Source: Synechococcus sp. AG-673-F03 (GTDB lineage Bacteria; Cyanobacteriota; Cyanobacteriia; PCC-6307; Cyanobiaceae). From it: a stretch of DNA of 61,180 bases. The stretch covers positions 1 through 61,180 of the forward strand of contig QCTJ01000011.1 in the NCBI GenBank assembly GCA_003211205.1, written 5' to 3'. Shown piece after piece: positions 1 through 8,561 of the stretch. A model generated the notes under the pieces. That model saw only the letters and a program-made list of their open reading frames with translations. It did no database searches and was not told the DNA's origin. Each line of letters starts with the position of its first letter. The stretch's first letter is position 1. Made by a program: the position numbers and the translations under genes.

Positions 1-1787
1 GGCAACATCAGCCAGACGTTGTCGATGGTGAGGCAGAGCAGCAGCGGGAACTGTCCCGGTCCCTCGCACTTCTCCACGATCACCGCCGGTGTGACGCCAC
101 CACGCAGTTGAGGGGCCTTCAGGCTGACCAGCGTTCCGACGCTCGCAAACTGCAGAGCCAGCGTGAGCTCATGCGCCAGGGTTTCCTCGGCCTGTTGCTG
201 AAGGATGCGCATCAGTCGCCGCTCTTCGCGCAGGCGCCCACGCCGTTTTTCGTAGTCCTCGAAGTCTTCCCACGGCACATCTCCGGCCGACCCTTGCAAC
301 TGCCCGAGCTGCAGATGCAACTGCTCGAGGATCTCCTCCTCTTCGACCAAGTCCAGGCTGGCCAGATAGCGGCCGAAGCTGCGTTCCACCAGCTCGCGCG
401 CCTTGGCCAGATCATGGCGCTGCAGCAGATTGAGGACCATCCCATAGCTGGGTGTGAATTGGCTCACCAGCGGATCTGGAGGACTCGTGGCCAGCTGACC
501 GGCTTCGCGAACTCCTTCGAAACGGCTCTGCACCGTGACCACATAGCCCTGGGAGTCGAGACCTCGCCGCCCTGCTCGACCAGCCATCTGCAGAAACTCA
601 CTGGCCATCAAGGGGCGATGGCCACGCTCTGTGCGTTTGGACAGTGACGCAATGACTGTGGTGCGCGCGGGCATGTTGATGCCCGCCGCCAGTGTTTCTG
701 TGGCAAATACCACCTTCACCAGACCCTGCTGGAACAACTCCTCAATCAGCTCCTTCCAGGCCGGGAGGACCCCTGCATGATGCGCAGCAATGCCACGCAG
801 CAGGGCATCAGCGTGAATACCATCGCGAACAGCTTCAGGATTGGCTGATGTGTAGGCCTTGAGACGCTCACGGATTCGGGCCTGCTCTGCTTCGGTCACC
901 AGGCACTGCACCCCCAGGTCGCGAACGGCCTTATCGCAACCACGACGACTGAAGATGAAGTAGATGGCTGGCAACATGTCACGCTCTGCCATCTGGGCCA
1001 CCACAAAGCTGATCGGTGGCGGTTCGGGCTGCGGAGGCCTGGGGGAACGGCCCTTGCGCTTGTGTCCCTTGGGAGCTCGCCAGACCTTGCAGTTGGGATG
1101 AAGGCCTGTGCCCTGCTCATTGAGCAATGGGTGCAGACCCTTGGCGCTGCAGAAACCGAAATGCAATGGCACAGGCCGGAAGTCACTCAGCACAAGCGTG
1201 GTGGGACCATGCACCTTTTCGATCCAGTCAGTGAGCTGCCCGGCATTGGCCACCGTGGCCGAAAGTGCCACAAGCTGGACAGGCGGCGGTGAATGAATGA
1301 TTGATTCCTCCCAAACGGTGCCGCGCTGAGAGTCATTCATGTAGTGGCACTCATCCAGCACCACGGCCTCCACGTCGGCCAGGGGATCGTCATGCTCGTC
1401 CGCCTCGGCATAGAGCATGTTCCGGAAGATCTCCGTGGTCATCACCACGATTGAGGCATCCCTGTTAACACTCAGATCACCGGTCATCAGGCCTACGTTC
1501 TCCGCACCGAATTGCTCTCGGAAATCGCGCAGCTTCTGGTTGGAAAGAGCTTTCAGCGGTGTGGTGTAAAAAACTTTCTGGCCATGTGCCATGGCGCGAT
1601 GGATGGCGTACTCACCGATCAGGGTTTTTCCAGATCCTGTGGGCGCACTGACCACCACGGAATGGCCTTGGTTCAGAGCGTCGATCGCCTCCAGCTGAAA
1701 GTCATCCAGCGGGAAAGGAAACAACTGCGACGGATCCGGCGCCCCTCCCTTTGCGGGCTCTGAAGCCTGGGTGTCTGGATCCGCCAT
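1..1787 (-). CDS. Ski2/Mtr4-like superfamily II DEAD/DEAH-box RNA helicase (C-terminus outside window)
   Basis: The reverse strand is open from an ATG at 1787 to the left edge, giving about 595 residues without a stop, so the gene is cut by the window. Visible motifs are Walker A APTGSGKT at residues 48-55, the DECH box (VVLDECHYM) near 145, a motif III SAT, and motif VI QMAGRAGRRG near 400. The order and spacing match the Ski2/Mtr4/DOB1 branch of SF2 helicases; the run of charged residues after motif VI is also typical. By family knowledge it unwinds structured RNA with ATP in RNA turnover. It is divergent from bioF, with a 73-bp gap that must hold both promoters. Confidence 0.88.
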   Translation of the reverse strand, partial: MADPDTQASEPAKGGAPDPSQLFPFPLDDFQLEAIDALNQGHSVVVSAPTGSGKTLIGEYAIHRAMAHGQKVFYTTPLKALSNQKLRDFREQFGAENVGLMTGDLSVNRDASIVVMTTEIFRNMLYAEADEHDDPLADVEAVVLDECHYMNDSQRGTVWEESIIHSPPPVQLVALSATVANAGQLTDWIEKVHGPTTLVLSDFRPVPLHFGFCSAKGLHPLLNEQGTGLHPNCKVWRAPKGHKRKGRSPRPPQPEPPPISFVVAQMAERDMLPAIYFIFSRRGCDKAVRDLGVQCLVTEAEQARIRERLKAYTSANPEAVRDGIHADALLRGIAAHHAGVLPAWKELIEELFQQGLVKVVFATETLAAGINMPARTTVIASLSKRTERGHRPLMASEFLQMAGRAGRRGLDSQGYVVTVQSRFEGVREAGQLATSPPDPLVSQFTPSYGMVLNLLQRHDLAKARELVERSFGRYLASLDLVEEEEILEQLHLQLGQLQGSAGDVPWEDFEDYEKRRGRLREERRLMRILQQQAEETLAHELTLALQFASVGTLVSLKAPQLRGGVTPAVIVEKCEGPGQFPLLLCLTIDNVWLML

Positions 1788-1860
1788 GGATCAATCCTAG
1801 GGAGGCCGCCAAAAGGACAGTGCATCTCCAGCACGAACGGCGTAGACCGAGACTGCATGC

Positions 1861-3009
1861 ATGAGCACTCCTCCGGCCCGTCGCCGTCAGCTGCGCACCT
1901 GGTCGCCTGCCAGGGAGCAGGAGCTTGTGCAGGCCGTCACCGCTGGCTCGGCATCTGGCCCGGAGCTGCTTGACCTGGCGAGCAACGATTATCTGAGCCT
2001 CTGCCGGCATCCTTCCCTGATCGCCGCGGCCGAGGCGCAATTGCGATGTAGCGGCGTGGGTGCAGGCGGCTCACGGCTGGTGAGCGGCAGTCGCCCTGTG
2101 CATGACCAATTGGAGTCAGAGCTGGCGCAATGGCTCGGACGCGAGAAAGTCTTGTTGTTTCCAAGCGGGTTTCAGGCCAATCTTGCGGCGGTTAACGCTC
2201 TGGCGAACCGGCACACCACCGTTGTGGCGGATCGGCTGATTCATCACTCACTGTTGGTGGGCGTGCAAGCCAGCGGCGCCCGACTCCGGCGTTTTGTCCA
2301 CAACAATCTTGAGTCGCTAGAGCATCTGTTGCTGCACTATCGCAGCGAGCATCCAGATGCACGCCTGCTGGTGATCACTGAAAGCCTGTTCAGCATGGAA
2401 GGCACCAGTCCTCGGGTGCATGAGCTGGCAACACTCTGCGAGCGCCATGGAGCGAGCCTGCTCCTGGATGAGGCCCATGCCCTCGGTGTACTTGGTGAAG
2501 GAGGCCGTGGCCTGGGCTTTGGAGAACGGAGAGTGACGATGCTCAGCGGCACCTTCGGCAAGGCTTTCGGCAGCGGCGGTGCCTTTCTGGCCTGCGATGG
2601 CGAGCTTGGAGAGCAATTGCTGCAGGAGAGTGGAGCCTTCCGATACACAACTGCACTGGCACCACCGCTGGCTGCAGCAGCTCTTGCCGCTCTGGAGCTG
2701 ATGCGGAACAACTCCGATTGGGGCCATAGACTGGTGGAGCGCAGCAACACCTGGCGTGACCGCTTGGTCGAAGCAGGCTGGGCACGACCGACAGGTGGCG
2801 GGCCGATCTTGCCACTGCTGGTTGGAGAGGATCAGCAATGCCTGAATCTGCAACGCCATCTCGAACTCTCGGGACTTTTCACCGCTGCAATCCGCCCACC
2901 CACCGTGCCGGAAGGACGTGCCAGGCTGCGTCTGGTTCTGCATCGCCTCCTTCCCGATAAGACATTGGAATCACTACTGAGGGCCCTCTCAGATGGCCGC
3001 GTTTCCTGA
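1861..3009 (+). CDS. bioF: 8-amino-7-oxononanoate synthase (BioF)
   Basis: A 382-residue fold-type I PLP enzyme of normal family length. It condenses pimeloyl-ACP with alanine to give 8-amino-7-oxononanoate (KAPA), the first ring-assembly step of biotin synthesis, in the cytosol. The N-terminal third contains DLASNDYLSL and GSRLVSG, the middle has LLLDEAHALGVLGEGG, and the PLP lysine is K234 in SGTFGKAFGSGG. The ATG at 1861 is the first start of the frame. Its stop shares one base with the start of the next gene, so the bio genes are translationally coupled. It leads a bioF-bioK-bioC-bioD operon. Confidence 0.96.
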   Translation: MSTPPARRRQLRTWSPAREQELVQAVTAGSASGPELLDLASNDYLSLCRHPSLIAAAEAQLRCSGVGAGGSRLVSGSRPVHDQLESELAQWLGREKVLLFPSGFQANLAAVNALANRHTTVVADRLIHHSLLVGVQASGARLRRFVHNNLESLEHLLLHYRSEHPDARLLVITESLFSMEGTSPRVHELATLCERHGASLLLDEAHALGVLGEGGRGLGFGERRVTMLSGTFGKAFGSGGAFLACDGELGEQLLQESGAFRYTTALAPPLAAAALAALELMRNNSDWGHRLVERSNTWRDRLVEAGWARPTGGGPILPLLVGEDQQCLNLQRHLELSGLFTAAIRPPTVPEGRARLRLVLHRLLPDKTLESLLRALSDGRVS

Positions 3010-3749
3010 TGAAACAGGTCATCGCCATGCATGGCTGGAGCGGCAATAGCACAGCCTGGTCTCCATGGGAGCGTCATTTCAGCCATCGCGGCTGGCTGTG
3101 GCAAAGCGGCGAACGCGGCTACGGCAACAGGCGATCTTGCAATCCAATCTGGGCAGAGCCAGTCAGCGGCGAAACAAGCCCATGCAGGGCCATGCAGCGC
3201 AGGGTCGTGATCGCCCATTCCCTCGGCCCCCATCTGCTAGAGCCATCTGTGCTGAACCAGGCCACGGATGTGGTGCTGCTCGCCAGCTTCGGGCGATTCG
3301 TTCCGCAGGGGCCTGATGGGAGAGCATTGCGCGCTGGCCTTCGGGGGATGCAGAACGCGATCGGAAGTCCCGGTGAGGCCACGATGCTCAAAACCTTCCT
3401 GAAACGCGCAGCGCAACCCGCTGATCTGGGCGGTCTGCCACCGGGACCGGAACAGCACGGACTCTCCCAGCGTGGGCGGGACTGTCTGAAAGATGATCTT
3501 GAGTGCTTGATCAAAACCTCGGGCCTGCCAACGGGCCTGCCAACAACCGCTCGCGTGCTGGTGGTGGATGGGATGGATGATGCGATCGTTGCGCCGGCAG
3601 CAAGCCGTGAACACCTTTTGGCCCTCACGAGCCACCTGCAGCATGCGCCCGAGCAATGGCAGCTCCAGGATGTCGGACACGCACTGCTGGCCCCGGATCT
3701 ACTCGTGCGGGTCCAGCAGTGGCTGGATCACAACAGTCGAGCAAACTGA
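3009..3749 (+). CDS. bioK: pimeloyl-ACP methyl ester esterase, BioK type
   Basis: A 246-residue alpha/beta-hydrolase between bioF and bioC, the place where picocyanobacteria are known to carry BioK instead of BioH or BioG. The reaction is removal of the methyl group from pimeloyl-ACP methyl ester, ending pimelate chain assembly. Seen in the sequence: an oxyanion-hole-like HGWSGN at residues 8-13, nucleophile S71 in AHSLG (A replaces the first G of GxSxG), an acidic DGMDDAIV near 190, and H224 in DVGHALL. The start codon overlaps the bioF stop and the stop overlaps the bioC start. The function rests on this context and the triad rather than on close similarity I can verify. Confidence 0.85.
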   Translation: MKQVIAMHGWSGNSTAWSPWERHFSHRGWLWQSGERGYGNRRSCNPIWAEPVSGETSPCRAMQRRVVIAHSLGPHLLEPSVLNQATDVVLLASFGRFVPQGPDGRALRAGLRGMQNAIGSPGEATMLKTFLKRAAQPADLGGLPPGPEQHGLSQRGRDCLKDDLECLIKTSGLPTGLPTTARVLVVDGMDDAIVAPAASREHLLALTSHLQHAPEQWQLQDVGHALLAPDLLVRVQQWLDHNSRAN

Positions 3750-4510
3750 TGGACCCCATCGGCAACTGGGGCGACAAAGTCCTCAGACGTTTCGATCAGT
3801 CGGCGCAGAATTACAACGCCTCAGCAACGCTGCAGCATGCAGTGGCCGGTCAGCTGGCGAACCATTGCAGACAACAGGTCATCCCCGCAGGACTTTGGGC
3901 CGACCTCGGCAGCGGCACCGGACACCTGGCTGAGGCGCTGGAAGCCCAGCATCCCGGGCAGCTTGTGCTACGTATAGACGGCAGCGAGGCCATGCTTCGC
4001 CAACAACCACTCTCCTCCAAAACCCAGCAATGGGACCTGAGAGGCCCGTTGCCACGATGGCCGCAGGCTCCCAGTCTTCTGGCATCGAGCTTCTGTTTGC
4101 ACTGGTTACCGACACCCGGAGAGGTGATCAGGCATTGGCTGCACCAGCTCGCTCCGGGAGGATGGTTGGCGGTGGCATTGCCGGTCAAAGGTTGCTTTCC
4201 TCAGTGGCATCGAGCAGCAGAAACCACCGGCATCCGCTGCACAGCTCTTGCCTTTCCAGAGATGGAAGCCCTACTCCGACTGGTCAGGACGGATCAGATC
4301 AGGTTGCAGGAAGAAATGCACTGCAATGCTGTTGCTCCAACCCTGCCCAAGCTGCTGAAACCGCTGCGCAGGGTTGGAGCGGACTGCAGCACTCAGCCTT
4401 CGCTGCCGGTTCGAGACTGGCGCACACTGCAACAGGCCTGGCCCGATCATGATGGTGACGGACAGCTCAGACTCACCTGGGTGATCCAGTTGCTACTGAT
4501 TCAACGATGA
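3749..4510 (+). CDS. bioC: malonyl-ACP O-methyltransferase (BioC)
   Basis: A class I SAM-dependent methyltransferase of 253 residues. BioC methylates malonyl-ACP so that the fatty acid cycle can build the pimelate chain. SAM motif I reads DLGSGTGHLAE near residues 52-62, followed by the acidic post-motif IDGSEAML and by a motif containing LLASSFCLHWLP. An open frame exists further upstream to 3656, but the ATG at 3749 overlaps the bioK stop (TGATG), as in coupled operons, and matches where family members begin (NWGDKVLRRFDQSAQNYN). Its end overlaps bioD by ATGA. Confidence 0.93.
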   Translation: MDPIGNWGDKVLRRFDQSAQNYNASATLQHAVAGQLANHCRQQVIPAGLWADLGSGTGHLAEALEAQHPGQLVLRIDGSEAMLRQQPLSSKTQQWDLRGPLPRWPQAPSLLASSFCLHWLPTPGEVIRHWLHQLAPGGWLAVALPVKGCFPQWHRAAETTGIRCTALAFPEMEALLRLVRTDQIRLQEEMHCNAVAPTLPKLLKPLRRVGADCSTQPSLPVRDWRTLQQAWPDHDGDGQLRLTWVIQLLLIQR

Positions 4511-5178
4511 GACCGAGCTCAGCCGCACTGCGCCTTGTGGTCTGCGGCACCGACACGGATGTGGGCAAAACAGTGGTTAGTGCCCTCCTGGTCCAGGGGC
4601 TCAATGCTGTGTATTGGAAACCGGTGCAGAGCGGTCTGGAGGACGGCGGTGATCGTGAGCGGGTGGTGGAGCTGATCGACCTTCCCTCCGATCGCTGGAT
4701 CGCCGAGACCTATGCCTTTCAGGCAGCTGTTTCACCCCATTGGGCAGCGGAACTGGAAAACAGCCGCCTTGATCCGACGCAGCTGACGCTTCCACCCGCC
4801 GGGACCAGGCCACTGGTGGTGGAGACCGCCGGCGGACTTCATGTCCCATTCACTCGCTCCTGGCAACAGATCGATCAGCTGCAGAAATGGATGCTGCCCG
4901 TTGTTTTGGTGGCCCGCAGCGGGCTGGGCACACTGAATCACGCTCTGCTCAGTCTTGAAGCGCTGCGCAACCGCAAGATCCCTGTGGTCGGCTTGATTCT
5001 GAATGGGCCTACCCATGCCGACAATCCGCGAACCCTCAGTGAGATCGGCGAAGTTCCTGTGCTGGCGGAACTCCCCCCTCTGCATCCCCTTAACGCGGAA
5101 ACTCTGCGCAATGCTTGGCGCAACCAGGGCCTCGGCCCTAAGTTCGAAGCGATTGCGAACCATCTGGACAAGCGATGA
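4507..5178 (+). CDS. bioD: dethiobiotin synthetase (BioD)
   Basis: A 223-residue ATP-dependent enzyme that carboxylates 7,8-diaminopelargonate to dethiobiotin. The N-terminal P-loop GTDTDVGKTVVSALL (residues 14-28) is diagnostic, and YWKPVQSG follows as the substrate-binding stretch. VVETAGGLHVP near 110-120 corresponds to the conserved EGAGG region; here it is ETAGG, a common cyanobacterial variant. It overlaps bioC by four bases (ATGA) and the next small gene in the same way. bioB, which would complete the pathway, is not in this window. Confidence 0.95.
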   Translation: MRPSSAALRLVVCGTDTDVGKTVVSALLVQGLNAVYWKPVQSGLEDGGDRERVVELIDLPSDRWIAETYAFQAAVSPHWAAELENSRLDPTQLTLPPAGTRPLVVETAGGLHVPFTRSWQQIDQLQKWMLPVVLVARSGLGTLNHALLSLEALRNRKIPVVGLILNGPTHADNPRTLSEIGEVPVLAELPPLHPLNAETLRNAWRNQGLGPKFEAIANHLDKR

Positions 5179-5330
5179 CAAGCCGTCAGACCTGGGCCAC
5201 CGTTGCCGTTGTGTTCCTCTGCGGCGGCATCCTCGTGCTGTTCACTGATGTCGAGGTGCAGTTAGTGCGCTGGTTCAATTGCGGACCGATCGCAACTATC
5301 GGTGAACAAGACAGCGAAGTCTGCAAGTAA
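5175..5330 (+). CDS. 51-residue small membrane protein coupled to bioD
   Basis: The ATG overlaps the bioD stop (ATGA), giving 51 codons ending at TAA 5328-5330. It has one hydrophobic segment at about residues 8-24 (ATVAVVFLCGGILVLF) followed by a short acidic, Cys-containing tail. I do not recognise the family. The overlap with bioD argues that it is translated as the last gene of the operon. A role in biotin metabolism is not shown by the sequence. Confidence 0.6.
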   Translation: MTSRQTWATVAVVFLCGGILVLFTDVEVQLVRWFNCGPIATIGEQDSEVCK

Positions 5331-5348
5331 AGACTTCTGGCGCTGATT

Positions 5349-5639
5349 TCAACCCATGGGTCGAGATCGCAAAGGGCATCTGCCCATCAGGAGGGCCACG
5401 TGGCGCACGGCCATGGACAGAGTCCATCCCTGGCGAAGCTGTTCATGGATCTGTTCGATCTGGGAGGGTGACCAGCCACGCATTTCAAGCCGCGCCTTGA
5501 TCGAGGGCCATCCACCTTCAAAAAAGATGCTTCGACAACCATCGCTGCCAGGTCCACAGCGGGGGCGCTGCAAAGCCGGCTCCACAAATCGATTGGACGA
5601 TGACCGCACTCGATGGTTGTCTGTCTGATTCATGGCCAT
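5349..5639 (-). CDS. conserved-looking hypothetical protein, about 96 residues
   Basis: A reverse-strand frame between the small operon-end gene and bioA. ATGs at 5639 and 5633 are both possible; I took 5639. The N-terminal half has CGPGSDGC and SIFFEGGWPSIKARLEMRGWS; the second half is an amphipathic stretch, SQIEQIHEQLRQGWTLSMAV, that reads like a helical bundle. The amino-acid pattern is protein-like rather than a shadow, and nothing else codes here. It is divergent from bioA by about 24 bp. The function is unknown. Confidence 0.5.
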   Translation of the reverse strand: MAMNQTDNHRVRSSSNRFVEPALQRPRCGPGSDGCRSIFFEGGWPSIKARLEMRGWSPSQIEQIHEQLRQGWTLSMAVRHVALLMGRCPLRSRPMG

Positions 5640-5663
5640 GGCTGGCCTCGCAGTCCTGCGCCC

Positions 5664-6977
5664 ATGATGACCACAGGCCTTCAAGCGTGCCCAGTGTCAC
5701 GGAACCATCACCCCAACCTCTGGCCACCCTTCACGTCGATCACCACCACCCCGGCTCTCGAGCAGGTAGTGCGCGGTGAGGGGGCCCTGCTCTATCGAGC
5801 TGAAGGACCACCTCTGATTGATGCGATCAGCAGCTGGTGGGTCACGCTTCACGGTCATGCCAACCCGGTGGTTGCTGCCGCAATCGCTGAGCAGGCCGCC
5901 ACGCTTGAGCAGGTGATCTTCGCGGAATTCACCCATCCCCAGGCGGAACGCCTGGCATCGCGTCTGGCTCAGAGCACTGGACTGGATCGTGTCTTCTTCT
6001 CGGACAACGGCTCCACCGCTGTGGAAGTCGCTCTCAAAACAGCCGTGCAGTGGTGGCACAACCGCGGCGAACCACGCCGGCAACTCATCGCCTTTGAAGG
6101 GGCCTATCACGGCGACACCTTCGGAGCGATGGCGGTCGGGGCACGCAGTTTGTTCAGTGAACCGTTCGATCCAATGCTGTTTCCGGTGCGACGGGTCCCC
6201 TGGCCACAGACCCACTGGAATGACCGGACGGTGGAAGCCCGAGAACAGCAGGCTCTTGATGACCTGGAGCTGGCTCTGCAAACGCCGACCGCGGCGGTGA
6301 TTCTCGAACCGCTCATCCAGGGTGCTGGCGGCATGCGAGTGGTTCGACCTCAGTTTCTGCAGGCCGTGGAACAACAGGTCAGGCGTGCCGGCAGCCTGCT
6401 GATCGCTGATGAGGTCCTCGCCGGTTTTGGTCGTTGCGGCCGCCTGCTGGCGTCCCAGCGAGCGGGAATCCAGCCGGATCTGGTGGCACTGTCCAAAGGA
6501 CTGACCGCCGGATTCCTGCCGATGGGCATCACGATGGCCAGCGAGGCGATCTTTCAGGAATTCCTCGGCAGCGATCCCACCAAAACCCTGTGGCATGGTC
6601 ACAGCTTCACTGCCAACCCACTCGGCTGCGCAGCGGCCAATGCCAGCCTGGATCTACTTGAAGCGGACCCTACCTGTCATGAGCAGTTCGAACAACGCCA
6701 TCAGGTCAGGCTGGAACGGTTGGCCGGCCATCCCAGGGTGCAACGCGTCAGGCTCTGCGGCACCATCGCCGCCTTTGATCTCGTGACCAACGGTGAGCAG
6801 GGCTATCTCAATCCTGCGGGCAAGGTGCTCCGCGGCCTCGTGAGAGATCAGGGTGTGCTGATCCGTCCCCTCGGGGATGTGGTTTATCTGCTACCGCCGC
6901 TCTGCATCAGCGACGACCAGCTGGATCAGTGCTACGACGCTCTGCACAGTGGACTGGATGCACTGCCTGGCCTGTGA
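5664..6977 (+). CDS. bioA: adenosylmethionine-8-amino-7-oxononanoate aminotransferase (BioA)
   Basis: A class III PLP aminotransferase that converts KAPA to 7,8-diaminopelargonate, with SAM as the usual amino donor. With the ATG at 5664 it has 437 residues, the usual length. HPNLWPPFTSI is the typical BioA start, so the longer frame from 5613 is probably untranslated. Motifs include AISSWWVTLHGHANP, the PLP-binding DNGSTAVEVALK, LIADEVLAGFGRCG (Asp contacts the ring nitrogen), and the PLP lysine K278 in ALSKGLTAG. It is separated from bioD by two small genes, so it may have its own promoter. Some cyanobacteria use BioU here; this one keeps BioA. Confidence 0.95.
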   Translation: MMTTGLQACPVSRNHHPNLWPPFTSITTTPALEQVVRGEGALLYRAEGPPLIDAISSWWVTLHGHANPVVAAAIAEQAATLEQVIFAEFTHPQAERLASRLAQSTGLDRVFFSDNGSTAVEVALKTAVQWWHNRGEPRRQLIAFEGAYHGDTFGAMAVGARSLFSEPFDPMLFPVRRVPWPQTHWNDRTVEAREQQALDDLELALQTPTAAVILEPLIQGAGGMRVVRPQFLQAVEQQVRRAGSLLIADEVLAGFGRCGRLLASQRAGIQPDLVALSKGLTAGFLPMGITMASEAIFQEFLGSDPTKTLWHGHSFTANPLGCAAANASLDLLEADPTCHEQFEQRHQVRLERLAGHPRVQRVRLCGTIAAFDLVTNGEQGYLNPAGKVLRGLVRDQGVLIRPLGDVVYLLPPLCISDDQLDQCYDALHSGLDALPGL

Positions 6978-7000
6978 GCCCTGGTCGAAACCACTGATGG

Positions 7001-7267
7001 TCAGGGACCGAGACGGAGTGCAGCTTCCACATCCTCTCTGGTCAGGCCATAGGGGTAGGAACAGGAGCGGGTTGGCCGCTCCGAAGTCCAGATCACTCCG
7101 AGATCCTGCTGATCGAGCCGCAGCAGTGCACTCCAGGCTGGCTGCTCCCAGACCCAGTCGCAGGGGTCCTGATAACTGCGGGTGGCGCCCAGCGCCTGCA
7201 ACCACTGCTCAAGTGCCCGCAGGGAATGCTGGTTGAGCGGCGTGTCCGCTGAAGGAAGTGATGCCAT
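7001..7267 (-). CDS. DUF3143 family protein
   Basis: An 88-residue protein starting at ATG 7267. The N-terminal stretch PSADTPLNQHSLRALEQWLQALGA and the C-terminal RSCSYPYGLTREDVEAAL match the cyanobacterial DUF3143 family as I recall it. The start lies inside the end of the upstream J-domain gene (59-bp overlap), so the two are probably one transcript. The biochemical role is unknown. The linkage to a membrane J-domain protein suggests the two proteins act together, but that is inference. Confidence 0.75.
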   Translation of the reverse strand: MASLPSADTPLNQHSLRALEQWLQALGATRSYQDPCDWVWEQPAWSALLRLDQQDLGVIWTSERPTRSCSYPYGLTREDVEAALRLGP

Positions 7268-7736
7268 CGGAATCACCGGGCTGCGCATCCATGAGCTGAG
7301 TCTGCTCCTCCAACAGCCAACTCGGCTGCACCTGAAGTTCAAGTCCTCGGCTCCAGGCCACACCAACGCCAAGCAGCAGACAGAGCAGCAAAGACCCCAG
7401 TAACAAGAGCAGTGAAAGCCATTCACCACCCGAGAGGGGACGGCGCTGACCGATCGCATAAGGAACAGGCAGGGAAGGAATCACGGTTTGCTGTATCGCG
7501 TCCCTCTCCCGCAGAGCAGCGTCGTACACACGACGACGACCTGGATCGGCGAGCTGCTCATACGCTTCTCGCAGCAGCCGAAATTGGCGAGCCGCATCCT
7601 TTGCCGGCAAGCGGGTGGTGTCTGGGTGCACCGCCTTGCTCAAGCGGCGGAAAGCCTGGCGCAAAGAATCAGCATCAGCACTGCGAGAGACACCCAGTCG
7701 CTCGTAGTAGGTAATGTCCTGAGCCTGAGGGGCCAT
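7209..7736 (-). CDS. membrane-anchored J-domain (DnaJ-like) protein
   Basis: About 175 residues from the ATG at 7736; a GTG at 7751 would add five. The J-domain occupies the first 70 or so residues, DITYYERLGVSRSADADSLRQ in start, with the HPD tripeptide present (AVHPDTT), so it should stimulate an Hsp70. A strongly hydrophobic segment (LSLLLLLGSLLLCLLLGVGV) near residues 105-125 anchors it, and a polar tail follows. It lacks the Gly/Phe and zinc-finger regions of true DnaJ, so it is a type III co-chaperone. It is co-oriented and overlapping with DUF3143. Confidence 0.85.
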   Translation of the reverse strand: MAPQAQDITYYERLGVSRSADADSLRQAFRRLSKAVHPDTTRLPAKDAARQFRLLREAYEQLADPGRRRVYDAALRERDAIQQTVIPSLPVPYAIGQRRPLSGGEWLSLLLLLGSLLLCLLLGVGVAWSRGLELQVQPSWLLEEQTQLMDAQPGDSDGITSFSGHAAQPAFPAGT

Positions 7737-7796
7737 TGCGTTGAGCAGCACCTTGGCTTCAACGCCATTCTAGAAAGGTGTGACGGTTAGGCCGCC

Positions 7797-8561
7797 ATGC
7801 CGGACACATCGCCGTTCGACAATCCAGTACCCGAGCTCTGGACATTGCTCGGATGGAGCCCTGATGCCGGACAGCTGAGACAGTTCATTGAGCTTCAGCA
7901 ACTGCTTGAAGACTGGAACAGCCGCGTCAATCTCACCCGCCTGGTGGACGGGGAAGATTTCTGGATTGCTCAGGTTCTTGACAGCCTCTGGCCTCTGTTA
8001 CCCGAGCTGATGAGCCCAGACACTCCCCGCCGCTGCATCGATGTGGGCACAGGCGGAGGCTTCCCTGGGCTGGCTGTGGCCATTGCTCTTCCAGGCGCTG
8101 AGCTGACCCTGGTGGATTCAGTGGGACGCAAGACCGCTGCCGTCGCTGCAATGGCGAAGTCGCTGGGCTTCGGCGATCGGGTGCTTGTCCGCACAGAACG
8201 GGTGGAACGCACTGGTCAGGATCCGAGCTGTCGAGGCACGTTTGATCTTGCGATGGCCCGTGCCGTGGGCGCAGCTCCGGTGGTGGCGGAATACCTCGTG
8301 CCGTTGTTGCGCAGGAGCGGAGAGGGCTTGCTCTATCGCGGTCGCTGGCACGACACGGATGACATGGAGCTCCAATCAGCACTGAAGCTGCTGAAAGCTC
8401 GCTCTCTGAGAGTGCAACGCATGGAACTGCCCTCCGATCGAGGAGCTCGCACCCTCATCAGGATTGGTCCTGAAGCGGCAACACCCAGTGCCTACCCACG
8501 GGCCACAGGCATGCCGAGCAAAATGCCCCTGGGAGTTCAAGTCGATGACAGTCGCTCCTGA
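7797..8561 (+). CDS. rsmG: 16S rRNA (guanine-527-N7) methyltransferase RsmG
   Basis: A 254-residue SAM methyltransferase, normal RsmG/GidB length. It methylates G527 of 16S rRNA. Typical sequence: [12 protein letters not shown] near residue 40, the SAM loop [18 protein letters not shown] near 82-99, and [12 protein letters not shown]. The late [19 protein letters not shown] is also characteristic. The 3' end overlaps the end of the convergent aldo/keto reductase gene by 25 bp, with no room for a separate terminator. Confidence 0.94.
   Translation: MPDTSPFDNPVPELWTLLGWSPDAGQLRQFIELQQLLEDWNSRVNLTRLVDGEDFWIAQVLDSLWPLLPELMSPDTPRRCIDVGTGGGFPGLAVAIALPGAELTLVDSVGRKTAAVAAMAKSLGFGDRVLVRTERVERTGQDPSCRGTFDLAMARAVGAAPVVAEYLVPLLRRSGEGLLYRGRWHDTDDMELQSALKLLKARSLRVQRMELPSDRGARTLIRIGPEAATPSAYPRATGMPSKMPLGVQVDDSRS

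Noticed and set aside
2317-2943. 208-residue reverse-strand frame inside bioF
   Set aside because: It is antisense to a clear BioF and has no family-like sequence; a shadow of high-GC coding.
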